The notes under the pieces were generated by a model. That model had not been told where the DNA came from, searched no databases, and worked only from the letters and a program-made list of their open reading frames with translations. Below, one piece after another: positions 8,536 through 17,613 of a stretch of 64,000 nt of DNA. Origin of the DNA: Escherichia fergusonii ATCC 35469 (GTDB lineage: Bacteria; Pseudomonadota; Gammaproteobacteria; Enterobacterales; Enterobacteriaceae); assembly GCF_000026225.1 (NCBI RefSeq), contig NC_011740.1, positions 930,001-994,000 of the forward strand, in the 5' to 3' direction. Within the stretch, counting starts at the first letter, position 1; each line of letters starts with the position of its first letter. A program made the position numbers and the translations under genes.

Positions 8536-9726
8536 TTAAGACAGCGCCTGGGCCAGCAGCGTAATCGGGTGTTCGCAGCGAAGGCTTGTGGACATCTCAA
8601 TCTGCCATTTGCAGGTTTCGCAGTCGGTGACCACCAGATCCGCGCCGCTTTCTTCTATCTGGCGGAACAGTGGTGCACCGATGGCTTGTGAGGTGGGGTA
8701 GTTCTCTTTTTTGAAACCGTAAGTTCCGGCAATACCGCAGCACTGGGAATCCAGCACCGTTAACTCAAGCCCCGGGATTTTACGCAACAGCTCCAGGGTG
8801 TAGAGCGTCCAGCCCATTTTTTCCATATGGCATGGTGTGTGATAAACCACTTTTAGCGGCAGCGTTTTCAGCGGTAACGTTTTGCCTTCGTCCAGCTTGC
8901 GCCACAGCCAGCGGGTCGCCAGTTCGATATGATCGCGCAAGCCTTTGTTGTCGACATTCAGCACTTCCGGGTATTCGTCGCGCAGGGCAAATGTACAGGT
9001 TGAGGAGGTGGCAATCACCGGAATGCCTTTTACTCCCACAGCTTCGCGGATCGACTCTACATTCGTAATTGCCTGTTTGCGTGCTTTATCGGTAAAGCCG
9101 TTGGCGATTAGCGGTACGCCGCAGCATTTTTCTTTGCTGAGCAGTTGTACACCGGTACCCATTGCGTTGAGCACTTTAATTAAATCTTTGCCTAACTGCG
9201 GATGGTTGTAGTTAACGAAGCAGCCGTGAAAGAAAGCCACCTGGTCTTTATATTGCGCTTGCTGGGCCGCCACGCTGCGATACCAGCGACGGAACGTACC
9301 GAAGGAGTATTTCGGTAGCGTGCGGCGATGATCGATTTTTAACGCCGCATCAAGCAACTGCCGCACTGGTTTCAGCGAGGTAGCGGTGTTGACGATCGGT
9401 GCGAACGGCGTGGAAACGCTACCCATCAGGTCGGTATGACTCAACACAAAATTGCGCAGCGACGGGCGCGTGGTGTCATATTTCGCCCGCGCACGCTGGA
9501 TGATATCGCCAATCTTCACATCGGACGGGCAGGCGACTTCGCAACGTTTGCAGTTGATGCAATATTTCAGTGCCTCGTCATACAGTGCACCATCTTTCAG
9601 ACGCAGACGCTCGCCATCCGGCCCGGCTTGTTTTGGCCCTGGATAGCTGGGATTCACTCGGCTCACCGGGCAGGCGGTGGTGCAGACGGTGCACTTAATG
9701 CAGTTTTCGAAGCTGGTGTCGTTCAT
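8536..9726 (-). CDS. glpC: Anaerobic glycerol-3-phosphate dehydrogenase subunit C
   Basis: This 396-residue iron-sulfur subunit anchors GlpAB to the membrane and passes electrons to the quinone pool during anaerobic growth on glycerol 3-phosphate. Two 4Fe-4S motifs are visible near the N-terminus (CIKCTVCTTACP and CINCKRCEVACP), and two CCG domains follow (CCGVPL and CCGIAG). I place the start at MNDTSFENC, which overlaps the glpB stop in an ATGA; the open frame extends 25 codons further upstream, but this start gives the K-12 length. It is the last gene of glpABC. Confidence 0.95.
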   Translation of the reverse strand: MNDTSFENCIKCTVCTTACPVSRVNPSYPGPKQAGPDGERLRLKDGALYDEALKYCINCKRCEVACPSDVKIGDIIQRARAKYDTTRPSLRNFVLSHTDLMGSVSTPFAPIVNTATSLKPVRQLLDAALKIDHRRTLPKYSFGTFRRWYRSVAAQQAQYKDQVAFFHGCFVNYNHPQLGKDLIKVLNAMGTGVQLLSKEKCCGVPLIANGFTDKARKQAITNVESIREAVGVKGIPVIATSSTCTFALRDEYPEVLNVDNKGLRDHIELATRWLWRKLDEGKTLPLKTLPLKVVYHTPCHMEKMGWTLYTLELLRKIPGLELTVLDSQCCGIAGTYGFKKENYPTSQAIGAPLFRQIEESGADLVVTDCETCKWQIEMSTSLRCEHPITLLAQALS

Positions 9727-10982
9727 TGTTGGCCTCCTGCGCGTTGGGCAATCTGTTGAGCGGCATGTAAAGCACTGACGGCACAAACTCCGCCGCCGCA
9801 TCCCTGGGCGATGGGATCAAATCCGCCCAGCACCGAACCGATGGCAAACAGGTTCTCAATGGTTTTCCCTGCCTGTGACGGGCGTAGTGCCTCATCAGTG
9901 GTTACACCGAATTGCTGCCACGGTTGCGGCGCAAAAAAATCGCCCTTATACCATTCACCCCGCGTGGCGGTTTGTAGCACATCAAGGCCGACAATCGGCT
10001 CACGAATGCCTTCACGTTCCGCTACCAGTCCGCCACTAAAGAAACTGCCGCTGGCGAGCACGGCAAAGCGTGGACGCAGCGGGATATCGGCGTGATTGCG
10101 GGTCCAGATTTCATTCACCATGCCATTTTTACAGGTCACTTTTTTCACTTCATCGCCCGGCATCCACACGCCACCCTGGCGCACAAACTGGCGCTGTAAC
10201 TGGTTTTGCAGACGAATGCCCAGCACGGATGGCGGCAGCGTTGGCAAAAGCATCAGTGAACAAGGTAGTTTTTCATTCAACCAATACCACAGTTTGTCAT
10301 CGGCCAGGCCGAAGCAGGCGGGCATCAGGATCATTTCGCAGGTATTGGCGACAGGAATAAGCGCATCAAGTAATAGCGACCAGTTCTCTTCGTTATCAAG
10401 GAAACGGGCGATATTCACCGCGCGAAACTCGGTGGCGTTGTTGCGTAGCACATCCAGTTCCGGCAGTTCAATTTCAGCAGTTTCAACCGAAAGATCCAGT
10501 TCGCGCAACGAAGCCGCCGCAAGATGCGCCTGAAAATCCATCAGCCCGCTTATCCCCACTACACATATCTTCTTCGCGGGTAGCGGCCAGACGGGAACTT
10601 CTGGCGAACTTAACCAGGTAGAGCGCAGAGTGCCGAGCGGCGTAATCCGCTGGTGAGCCTGTTCTACGCTGCCCTGCAATTGCGCACCGCTTTCAGCGAT
10701 TAATGTCTGTGCCTGACAAGCGAGATCGAGCACGCGTTGTGGCCCGAGAAGAGAGTAAGGATGGGCAGGTGCCTGCTGACGCAAAGATTCCAGTCCACTG
10801 TGAATGTCTGTCACAGCTTGACCATCTGGCAGATGGCTCAGCAAATCCAGCGAACCGGATGAGAAATGCAGCGCGCTTTGACCACGAGTGACAATGGCAC
10901 AGCGCAGGCCGTGTTTTTGCAGTTGCAGGCCACAGAGTAATCCGGCGAGGCCGCCGCCCATAATGACAGTATCAAAGCGCAT
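9723..10982 (-). CDS. glpB: Anaerobic glycerol-3-phosphate dehydrogenase subunit B
   Basis: This 419-residue flavoprotein subunit has an N-terminal dinucleotide-binding motif (FDTVIMGGGLAGLLCGLQL) at residues 3-21 and a second conserved flavin-contact region near the C-terminus (GSVLGGFDPIAQGCGGGV). It forms the soluble catalytic dimer with GlpA and oxidises sn-glycerol 3-phosphate to dihydroxyacetone phosphate without oxygen. The start MRFDTVIMGG was chosen because it gives the K-12 length and an 11-bp overlap with glpA; the frame is open another 76 codons upstream inside glpA. It overlaps glpC by 4 bp. Confidence 0.95.
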   Translation of the reverse strand: MRFDTVIMGGGLAGLLCGLQLQKHGLRCAIVTRGQSALHFSSGSLDLLSHLPDGQAVTDIHSGLESLRQQAPAHPYSLLGPQRVLDLACQAQTLIAESGAQLQGSVEQAHQRITPLGTLRSTWLSSPEVPVWPLPAKKICVVGISGLMDFQAHLAAASLRELDLSVETAEIELPELDVLRNNATEFRAVNIARFLDNEENWSLLLDALIPVANTCEMILMPACFGLADDKLWYWLNEKLPCSLMLLPTLPPSVLGIRLQNQLQRQFVRQGGVWMPGDEVKKVTCKNGMVNEIWTRNHADIPLRPRFAVLASGSFFSGGLVAEREGIREPIVGLDVLQTATRGEWYKGDFFAPQPWQQFGVTTDEALRPSQAGKTIENLFAIGSVLGGFDPIAQGCGGGVCAVSALHAAQQIAQRAGGQQ

Positions 10983-12600
10983 CTTTCTGCTCCTTCTCCA
11001 GACCACACAATCCCTGATAAACCCAGCGGGTAAATTCGCTTTCGCGCAGTGCGTCTCCCCAGGCAATGGGTTGCACGCCTTTCCAGCGTTCGTTAAGGAA
11101 GGTGGAAAGTTGCTCGATAGATTGCGCGGATGTCGTGACGTTAAAGCGTTGCAGCAGTCCGGCAGCGCGGCAGGCGCAGAGCTCGCCCTGGCAGGTTCCC
11201 ATCCCCACACGGGTGCGACGACGTAAATCCAACAGGCTGTTAACGTTTAAATTTTCTACTGCGTACTGCACTTCACCCGCAGTTACCGCTTCGCACTCAC
11301 ATACCAGACTACGGTGTAGACGGCCTTCGCTCAGCCAGGCAGGCGTGCGATCGCCATGACGATAAACCGCAGAACCGCGCAGCGGGGCAGGTAGGGAGAT
11401 GACTTTACGCAAGGTAACTTCAGCGGGTTCCTGTGAACCAGGTAGTGCCAGATCGGCGGTCGTACAGGGGCGCGTGTTGCCCAGCTTGCGACATACCGCG
11501 TCGGTAGCCCATTCCGCCATCAGACGATAGGTCATCAGTTTGCCACCGGTGATGGTGATAAATCCGTCCAGACCATCGCGTTCAGCATGGTCGAGCAGCA
11601 CGATACCACGACTGACGCTACGTCCGCTCGGGTCGTCATCGCTGGCAACCAGCGGGCGCACGCCAGAGTAGGCCCGCAAAATGCGTGTTTTCGCCATAAC
11701 GGGAGCCAGTTTTTCCCCTTCACGCAGCAGAATATCAACTTCTTCTGCCGTCACTCGATTATCGTCAATCTCGTCGTAATCAATACGTAAAGAGGTGGTG
11801 CCAATCAGCGAAATGGTATCGCCAGGTACCAGAATATCGGCGTCGGAAGGTTTACGGCAGCGGTTGATCACATGCTGATTAATGCGGTGATCCATGATCA
11901 ATAGCGATCCTTTCGCCGGGAACATGCGAATACGCAGATCGGCATATTCGGCGATATGTTGCCCCCAGATCCCGGCAGCGTTCACAACGACAGGCGCATG
12001 GAGTGCCTGGGTTTCGCCGGTGAGATGGTTACGTACACGAACGCCGCACACCGTCGCGCCTTCACGAATCAGTCCCGTGACTTCATGAGCGGTAAGGATA
12101 ACGGCACCGTGTTCTTTGGCATCCAGCATGTTTGCTGCGGTCAGACGAAATGGATCAACAGTGCCATCCGGAACTTTCACCGCGCCAATCAGTGCCGGGT
12201 TAACGGCAGGTTCGATAATACGCGCTTGCTGCGGATCAATCGCTTCTGCGCTGATCCCTGCTTCTTCGCAGGCCTGAATAAAAGTGGCCTGGAAGGAGAG
12301 GTCATCTTCCGGCAGGGTGATAAACAGGCCGTTGGTTGGTTCAACGCAGTGACGCGCAATACGTTTCAGTATCTGGTTTTCACTAATGCATTCGCGGGCC
12401 GATTCCGCATCCGTTACCGCATAGCGTGCGCCGCTGTGCAATAGCCCGTGATTACGCCCGGTGGCGCCTGTTGCGATGTCGTGGCGCTCAACCAAAATCA
12501 CGCGCAGCCCGCGCAGGGCACAGTCGCGGGCAATCCCGGCTCCCGTTGCGCCGCCGCCAATGATAATCACGTCACCTGTTTGCGAGTCGCGAGTTTTCAT
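10972..12600 (-). CDS. glpA: Anaerobic glycerol-3-phosphate dehydrogenase subunit A
   Basis: This 542-residue catalytic subunit opens with an FAD-binding GGGATGAGIARDCALRG motif (residues 15-31). The DAO-type fold runs to about residue 380. A C-terminal BFD-like 2Fe-2S region has CECEAVT and GTCQGELCACR. The length equals K-12 GlpA. It is first in glpABC, divergent from glpTQ across a 269-bp control region, and in K-12 it is induced by glycerol 3-phosphate through GlpR and raised by FNR and CRP; the shared intergenic layout here suggests the same. Confidence 0.96.
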   Translation of the reverse strand: MKTRDSQTGDVIIIGGGATGAGIARDCALRGLRVILVERHDIATGATGRNHGLLHSGARYAVTDAESARECISENQILKRIARHCVEPTNGLFITLPEDDLSFQATFIQACEEAGISAEAIDPQQARIIEPAVNPALIGAVKVPDGTVDPFRLTAANMLDAKEHGAVILTAHEVTGLIREGATVCGVRVRNHLTGETQALHAPVVVNAAGIWGQHIAEYADLRIRMFPAKGSLLIMDHRINQHVINRCRKPSDADILVPGDTISLIGTTSLRIDYDEIDDNRVTAEEVDILLREGEKLAPVMAKTRILRAYSGVRPLVASDDDPSGRSVSRGIVLLDHAERDGLDGFITITGGKLMTYRLMAEWATDAVCRKLGNTRPCTTADLALPGSQEPAEVTLRKVISLPAPLRGSAVYRHGDRTPAWLSEGRLHRSLVCECEAVTAGEVQYAVENLNVNSLLDLRRRTRVGMGTCQGELCACRAAGLLQRFNVTTSAQSIEQLSTFLNERWKGVQPIAWGDALRESEFTRWVYQGLCGLEKEQKDAL

Positions 12601-12869
12601 TGTTATCCCTCAAAAGTTCGTTTCTTACCATTTAGCCATACAAATCTGATGCTTTGTTTGATTTCGCGCATATTCGCTCAAATATCGAAAGCGATGTGTG
12701 ATTTTGTGCGCCTTTATGAGCATTTAAACAATCGATTTCAATAATATGTGCGGTAATTCACATTCATATTGTGAATAGTTATTTAACATCGCGGCCACAC
12801 AAAAGCGGCGACCAGGATTTACATACCGCGCTGTTATTTCTAAGAAAACAGATGTCATGGGGACAAAAC
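12601..12869. promoter_or_regulatory. glpABC / glpTQ divergent control region
   Basis: This AT-rich region separates glpA from glpT. A candidate GlpR operator is seen at 12670-12691, with half sites TATTCGCTC and CTTTCGATA facing each other, and further TTTCG/CGATTT half sites lie near 12731-12739. A separate inverted repeat (ATTCACA, seven bases, TGTGAAT) spans 12756-12776. By knowledge of K-12, GlpR and CRP act here; the exact sites are my reading. Confidence 0.6.
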
Positions 12870-14228
12870 ATGTTAAGTATTTTTAAACCTGCGCCACACA
12901 AAGCGCGCTTACCCGCTGCGGAGATTGATCCGACTTATCGTCGATTGCGCTGGCAGATTTTCCTGGGGATTTTCTTTGGCTATGCCGCGTACTATCTGGT
13001 GCGTAAGAACTTTGCCCTCGCTATGCCGTACCTGGTAGAGCAGGGCTTCTCGCGTGGTGATTTAGGTTTTGCCCTTTCGGGGATCTCTATTGCCTACGGA
13101 TTTTCGAAATTTATCATGGGCTCGGTGTCGGATCGCTCGAATCCGCGCGTTTTCCTCCCTGCAGGTTTAATTCTGGCGGCGGCAGTGATGTTGTTTATGG
13201 GCTTTGTGCCGTGGGCGACGTCGAGCATTGCGGTTATGTTTGTGCTGCTGTTCCTCTGCGGCTGGTTCCAGGGGATGGGGTGGCCGCCGTGTGGTCGTAC
13301 TATGGTGCACTGGTGGTCGCAGAAAGAACGTGGCGGCATTGTGTCGGTGTGGAACTGTGCGCACAACGTCGGTGGTGGTATTCCGCCGCTGCTGTTCCTG
13401 CTGGGGATGGCCTGGTTCAATGACTGGCACGCGGCCCTCTATATGCCCGCTTTCTGCGCCATTCTGGTGGCACTGTTCGCCTTTGCGATGATGCGCGATA
13501 CCCCGCAATCCTGTGGTCTGCCGCCAATTGAAGAGTACAAAAATGATTACCCGGACGACTATAACGAAAAAGCGGAGCAGGAACTGACTGCAAAGCAGAT
13601 TTTTATGCAGTACGTACTGCCGAACAAACTGCTGTGGTATATCGCCATCGCCAACGTGTTCGTTTATCTGCTGCGTTACGGCATCCTCGACTGGTCACCG
13701 ACTTATCTGAAAGAGGTTAAGCATTTCGCGCTGGATAAATCCTCCTGGGCCTACTTCTTCTATGAGTATGCGGGCATTCCGGGCACCCTGTTGTGTGGCT
13801 GGATGTCGGACAAAGTCTTCCGCGGTAACCGTGGGGCAACCGGCGTCTTCTTTATGACACTGGTGACCATCGCAACTATCGTTTACTGGATGAACCCGGC
13901 AGGCAACCCAACCGTAGATATGATTTGTATGATTGTTATCGGCTTCCTGATCTACGGGCCTGTGATGCTGATTGGTCTGCATGCTCTGGAACTGGCACCG
14001 AAAAAAGCGGCAGGTACGGCAGCGGGCTTTACCGGGCTGTTTGGTTACCTGGGGGGATCGGTTGCTGCGAGTGCGATTGTTGGCTACACCGTGGACTTCT
14101 TCGGCTGGGATGGTGGCTTTATGGTAATGATTGGCGGCAGCATTCTGGCGGTTATCTTGTTGATTGTTGTGATGATTGGCGAAAAACGTCGCCATGAACA
14201 ATTACTGCAAAAACGCAATGGAGGCTAA
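12870..14228 (+). CDS. glpT: sn-Glycerol-3-phosphate:phosphate antiporter GlpT
   Basis: This 452-residue major facilitator protein with 12 membrane segments exchanges external glycerol 3-phosphate for internal phosphate; it is also the entry route of fosfomycin. Conserved stretches such as FLGIFFGYAAYYLVRKNFALAMPYL and the cytoplasmic loop after segment 2 (GSVSDRSNPR) are present. The start MLSIFKPAPHK gives the K-12 length; the frame is open 33 codons further upstream without family support. glpQ follows 4 bp downstream, forming glpTQ. The reading frame is intact, so fosfomycin uptake by this route is expected. Confidence 0.96.
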   Translation: MLSIFKPAPHKARLPAAEIDPTYRRLRWQIFLGIFFGYAAYYLVRKNFALAMPYLVEQGFSRGDLGFALSGISIAYGFSKFIMGSVSDRSNPRVFLPAGLILAAAVMLFMGFVPWATSSIAVMFVLLFLCGWFQGMGWPPCGRTMVHWWSQKERGGIVSVWNCAHNVGGGIPPLLFLLGMAWFNDWHAALYMPAFCAILVALFAFAMMRDTPQSCGLPPIEEYKNDYPDDYNEKAEQELTAKQIFMQYVLPNKLLWYIAIANVFVYLLRYGILDWSPTYLKEVKHFALDKSSWAYFFYEYAGIPGTLLCGWMSDKVFRGNRGATGVFFMTLVTIATIVYWMNPAGNPTVDMICMIVIGFLIYGPVMLIGLHALELAPKKAAGTAAGFTGLFGYLGGSVAASAIVGYTVDFFGWDGGFMVMIGGSILAVILLIVVMIGEKRRHEQLLQKRNGG

Positions 14229-14232
14229 TGGC

Positions 14233-15312
14233 ATGAAATTGACGCTGAAAAACCTTAGCATGGCGATCATGATGAGCACTATGGTCATGGGAAGCAGTGC
14301 AATGGCGGCAGACAGTAGTGAAAAAATAGTGATCGCCCATCGGGGTGCCAGTGGATATTTGCCGGAGCATACGCTGCCAGCAAAAGCGATGGCGTATGCG
14401 CAGGGAGCGGATTATCTGGAACAGGATTTGGTGATGACCAAAGACGATCATCTGGTTGTTCTGCACGACCACTATCTCGATCGTGTTACTGATGTCGCCG
14501 ATCGTTTCCCGGACAGGGCACGCAAAGACGGTCGTTACTACGCGATAGATTTCACGCTCGATGAAATTAAGTCACTGAAATTTACCGAAGGTTTCGATAT
14601 TGAGAACGGTAAAAAAGTGCAGACTTATCCGGGGCGTTTCCCAATGGGTAAGTCTGACTTCCGGGTGCACACCTTTGAAGAAGAGATTGAATTTGTTCAG
14701 GGGTTAAATCACTCCACCGGGAAAAATATCGGTATCTATCCAGAAATTAAAGCGCCGTGGTTCCACCATCAGGAAGGGAAGGATATTGCGGCAAAAACGC
14801 TGGAAGTGCTGAAGAAATATGGTTACACCGGTAAGGACGACAAAGTTTATTTGCAATGTTTTGATGCTGATGAGCTGAAACGCATTAAAAATGAGCTGGA
14901 ACCGAAAATGGGCATGGACCTCAATCTTGTACAGCTGATTGCCTATACCGACTGGAATGAAACGCAGCAAAAACAGCCGGACGGAAGTTGGGTTAATTAC
15001 AGCTATGACTGGATGTTCAAGCCGGGGGCCATGAAGCAAGTCGCGGAATATGCCGACGGTATCGGGCCGGATTACCATATGCTGATTGAAGAGAAATCCC
15101 AGCCGGGAAATATTCAGCTTACCGGGATGGTAAAAGATGCTCAGCATAACAATCTGGTGGTGCATCCTTATACCGTGCGGGCCGACCAACTGCCAACCTA
15201 CACGACGAATGTGAATCAGCTTTATGACATTTTGTATAACAAAGCCGGAGTGAATGGTTTGTTCACTGACTTCCCGGATAAAGCGGTTAACTTCCTGCAA
15301 CAACAGAAATAA
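14233..15312 (+). CDS. glpQ: Periplasmic glycerophosphodiester phosphodiesterase GlpQ
   Basis: This 359-residue GDPD-family enzyme hydrolyses glycerophosphodiesters to glycerol 3-phosphate, which GlpT then imports. A signal peptide (about 1-25, cleaving after SAMA) precedes the catalytic AHRGASGYLPEHT motif and the metal-binding E-D pair in YLEQDLVMT, with HDHYLDRVT further on. The start MKLTLKNLS was chosen for its signal peptide and position 4 bp after glpT. The last 50 residues differ clearly from the K-12 protein I recall, and the protein is one residue longer. Confidence 0.95.
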   Translation: MKLTLKNLSMAIMMSTMVMGSSAMAADSSEKIVIAHRGASGYLPEHTLPAKAMAYAQGADYLEQDLVMTKDDHLVVLHDHYLDRVTDVADRFPDRARKDGRYYAIDFTLDEIKSLKFTEGFDIENGKKVQTYPGRFPMGKSDFRVHTFEEEIEFVQGLNHSTGKNIGIYPEIKAPWFHHQEGKDIAAKTLEVLKKYGYTGKDDKVYLQCFDADELKRIKNELEPKMGMDLNLVQLIAYTDWNETQQKQPDGSWVNYSYDWMFKPGAMKQVAEYADGIGPDYHMLIEEKSQPGNIQLTGMVKDAQHNNLVVHPYTVRADQLPTYTTNVNQLYDILYNKAGVNGLFTDFPDKAVNFLQQQK

Positions 15313-15321
15313 TCCCACCTT

Positions 15322-15348
15322 CGGCATTCCGGCCTGCCCGGAATGCCG
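15322..15348 (+). terminator. glpTQ terminator
   Basis: A perfect 11-bp stem (CGGCATTCCGG / CCGGAATGCCG) with a 5-base loop lies 10 bp after glpQ and is followed by CTTTGCTT. Confidence 0.75.
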
Positions 15349-15463
15349 CTTTGCTTCTGTAACAAGTCCATTTTTGTACACAAAAATCTTAAGGATTTCT
15401 TAAGGCAACACTTTATATTTCCATCCTGATAATTAACGTGCACATAGTGACGGATGGTAAGTA

Positions 15464-16114
15464 ATGGTGTCAGGAACGGAAGACGAACAATTTGAACGTT
15501 GGTGGGCGACCACAGGAGACTGGGTCGAAGAACCAAATTATCGACGTAATGGTATGAGTGGTGTCCAGTGTGTAGAGCGCGATGGTAAAAAGCTTTATGT
15601 GAAGCGAATGACTCAGCATCTCTTTCATTCGCTGCGCTATCCCTTTGGTCGCCCGACGATTGTGCGAGAGATTGAGGTGATAAACGATTTAGAGCGCGCG
15701 GGCGTTATCGTGCCGAAAATCGTATTTGGTAAAGCAATCAAACGAGAAGGGGAATGGCGGGCGCTACTGGTTACCGAGGATATGACTGGTTTCATCAGTA
15801 TTGCGGACTGGTATATACAACATGCTATTACTCCTTACCCGGACGACGTGCGTGAAGCAATGCTACAAGCGGTGGCACAAGCGTTTAAAAAAATGCATAG
15901 CGTCAAGCGTCAGCATGGCTGTTGCTACGTTCGTCATATTTATGTGAAAACGGAGGGGGTGGCGGAAGCAGGGTTTCTTGATCTGGAAAAAAGTCGCCGC
16001 CGATTGCGTCGTCAAAAAGCAGCTCAGCATGATTTCGCCCAACTGGAGAAGTATTTATCTCCCATTCCTCCCGACGACTGGCAGCAGGTGAAAGCGTATT
16101 ACTACGCCATGTAA
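15464..16114 (+). CDS. inaA: InaA, acid/weak-acid inducible kinase-like protein
   Basis: This 216-residue protein belongs to the lipopolysaccharide kinase (Kdo/WaaP) superfamily. Visible are KLYVKRM near residue 45 in the position of the kinase lysine and a C-terminal FLDLEKSRRR, where kinases have the DFG-like metal site. K-12 inaA is induced by weak acids through MarA/SoxS/Rob, and its substrate is not established as far as I know. The length equals the K-12 protein. It is monocistronic between glpQ and a REP element. Confidence 0.9.
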   Translation: MVSGTEDEQFERWWATTGDWVEEPNYRRNGMSGVQCVERDGKKLYVKRMTQHLFHSLRYPFGRPTIVREIEVINDLERAGVIVPKIVFGKAIKREGEWRALLVTEDMTGFISIADWYIQHAITPYPDDVREAMLQAVAQAFKKMHSVKRQHGCCYVRHIYVKTEGVAEAGFLDLEKSRRRLRRQKAAQHDFAQLEKYLSPIPPDDWQQVKAYYYAM

Positions 16115-16122
16115 TCACGTAG

Positions 16123-16154
16123 ACCAGATAAGACGCGTAAGCGTCGCATCTGGC
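16123..16154. repeat. REP element between inaA and yfaE
   Basis: CCAGATAAGACGC and GCGTCGCATCTGG form a REP-type stem between the two convergent genes. Confidence 0.75.
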
Positions 16155-16166
16155 ACTACAACCAAT

Positions 16167-16421
16167 TCACATCTCGATTTCAATATCGCCTTTTGCCCGG
16201 CAACAACAGGGCAAAATTTCCCCTGGCTGAATGAAGGCTAACGGTTCGGCAATCCAGTCCACCTGGCCTGCAACAAGGCGTGTGCGACAGGAGCCGCAGT
16301 AACCTTCGCGGCACTGATACTCAACCGCCACATTGTGGGATTCCAGCGCCGCCAGAAGGGAAGGGTGTTCATCCTGGCACAGCAGTTGTGTGCCAGTGAT
16401 GCGCAGGGTAACGCGAGCCAT
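16167..16421 (-). CDS. yfaE: 2Fe-2S ferredoxin YfaE, NrdB cofactor maintenance
   Basis: This 84-residue plant-type ferredoxin has the cluster cysteines in CREGYCGSC and the later CCC. YfaE reduces and rebuilds the diferric-tyrosyl radical cofactor of NrdB. It starts inside the nrdB stop (TGATG overlap), so it is translationally coupled as the third gene of nrdAB-yfaE. The length equals the K-12 protein. Confidence 0.94.
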   Translation of the reverse strand: MARVTLRITGTQLLCQDEHPSLLAALESHNVAVEYQCREGYCGSCRTRLVAGQVDWIAEPLAFIQPGEILPCCCRAKGDIEIEM

Positions 16422-17551
16422 CAGAGCTGGAAGTTACTCAAATCGTCGGTGTCCACTTCCGAGTCAATCTGCCCGACCAGATAAGAACTGACTTCCACTT
16501 CCTGCGGAGCAACCTGTACGTTATCAGACACCAGCCAGGTGTTGATCCACGGGATCGGGTTGGAGCGTGTCTGGAACGGCAGATCCAAACCGACTGCCTG
16601 CATGCGGATATTGGTGATGTATTCAACGTACTGGCAGAGAATGTCTTTATTCAGACCAATCATCGAACCGTCACGGAACAGATAATCCGCCCAGTCTTTC
16701 TCTTGCTGTGCCGCCTGGACAAACAGGTCATAGCACTCCTGCTTACATTCTTCGGCAATTTCCGCCATCTCCGGATCATCTGCACCGCTGCGCAGCAGAT
16801 TCAGCATATGCTGAGTACCGGTCAGGTGCAGGGCTTCGTCGCGGGCAATCAGACGAATAATTTTGGCGTTACCTTCCATCAGTTCGCGTTCTGCAAAGGC
16901 AAAGGAACAAGCAAAGCTGACGTAGAAGCGGATCGCTTCCAGCGCGTTAACGCTCATCAGGCAGAGATACAGTTTTTTCTTCAGCTCGCGCAGGCTAACG
17001 GTCACGGTTTTACCGTTAACGGTGTGGGTGCCTTCGCCCAGCAGATGCCAGTAGCTGGTCATTTCGATCAGCTCATCGTAATAGCTGGAGATCCCTTCCG
17101 CACGTTTCTGGATCTGCTCGTTAGTGACGATATCGTCAAACACAACCGACGGATCGTTAACGATATTACGAATGATATGAGTATAGGAACGGGAATGAAT
17201 CGTTTCTGAGAATGCCCAGGTTTCTACCCAGGTTTCCAGTTCCGGGATCGAGATCAGCGGCAGCAGCGCCACGTTCGGGCTACGACCCTGAATGGAATCC
17301 AGCAGCGTCTGATATTTCAGGTTGCTGATAAAGATGTGTTTCTCGTGTTCAGGCAGTGCCTGGTAATCGATACGGTCGCGAGAAACGTCAACTTCTTCCG
17401 GACGCCAGAAGAAAGAGAGCTGCTTTTCGATCAGCTTTTCGAAGATGTCATATTTTTGCTGATCGTAGCGAGCCACGTTGACCGGCTGACCAAAGAACAT
17501 CGGTTCTTTGAGCTGATCATTTTTCGTCTGTGAAAAGGTGGTATATGCCAT
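16421..17551 (-). CDS. nrdB: Ribonucleoside-diphosphate reductase 1 beta subunit NrdB
   Basis: This 376-residue class Ia radical subunit carries the diiron centre and the tyrosyl radical. The radical tyrosine lies in [12 protein letters not shown] (Tyr122 in the K-12 numbering), with iron ligands in [20 protein letters not shown] and related segments. The C-terminal tail ...[11 protein letters not shown] docks on NrdA. The start [10 protein letters not shown] gives the K-12 length; 20 more upstream codons are open, but they run into the REP element. Confidence 0.97.
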
Positions 17552-17573
17552 GAATGTGTCCTGTTGGGGTTTA

Positions 17574-17606
17574 ATGCCGGATAAAGCGTTACGCCGCATC
17601 CGGCAT
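17574..17606. repeat. REP element between nrdA and nrdB
   Basis: ATGCCGGATAAAGCG and CGCCGCATCCGGCAT form the typical REP stem in the 62-bp nrdA-nrdB gap. In this position it may modulate relative nrdA and nrdB message stability. Confidence 0.8.
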
Positions 17607-17613
17607 CTCAATA

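Noticed and set aside
9723..11210. A 495-residue version of GlpB starting upstream
   Set aside because: The extra 76 codons lie inside glpA in another frame; the start at 10982 gives the family length and dinucleotide motif at the N-terminus.
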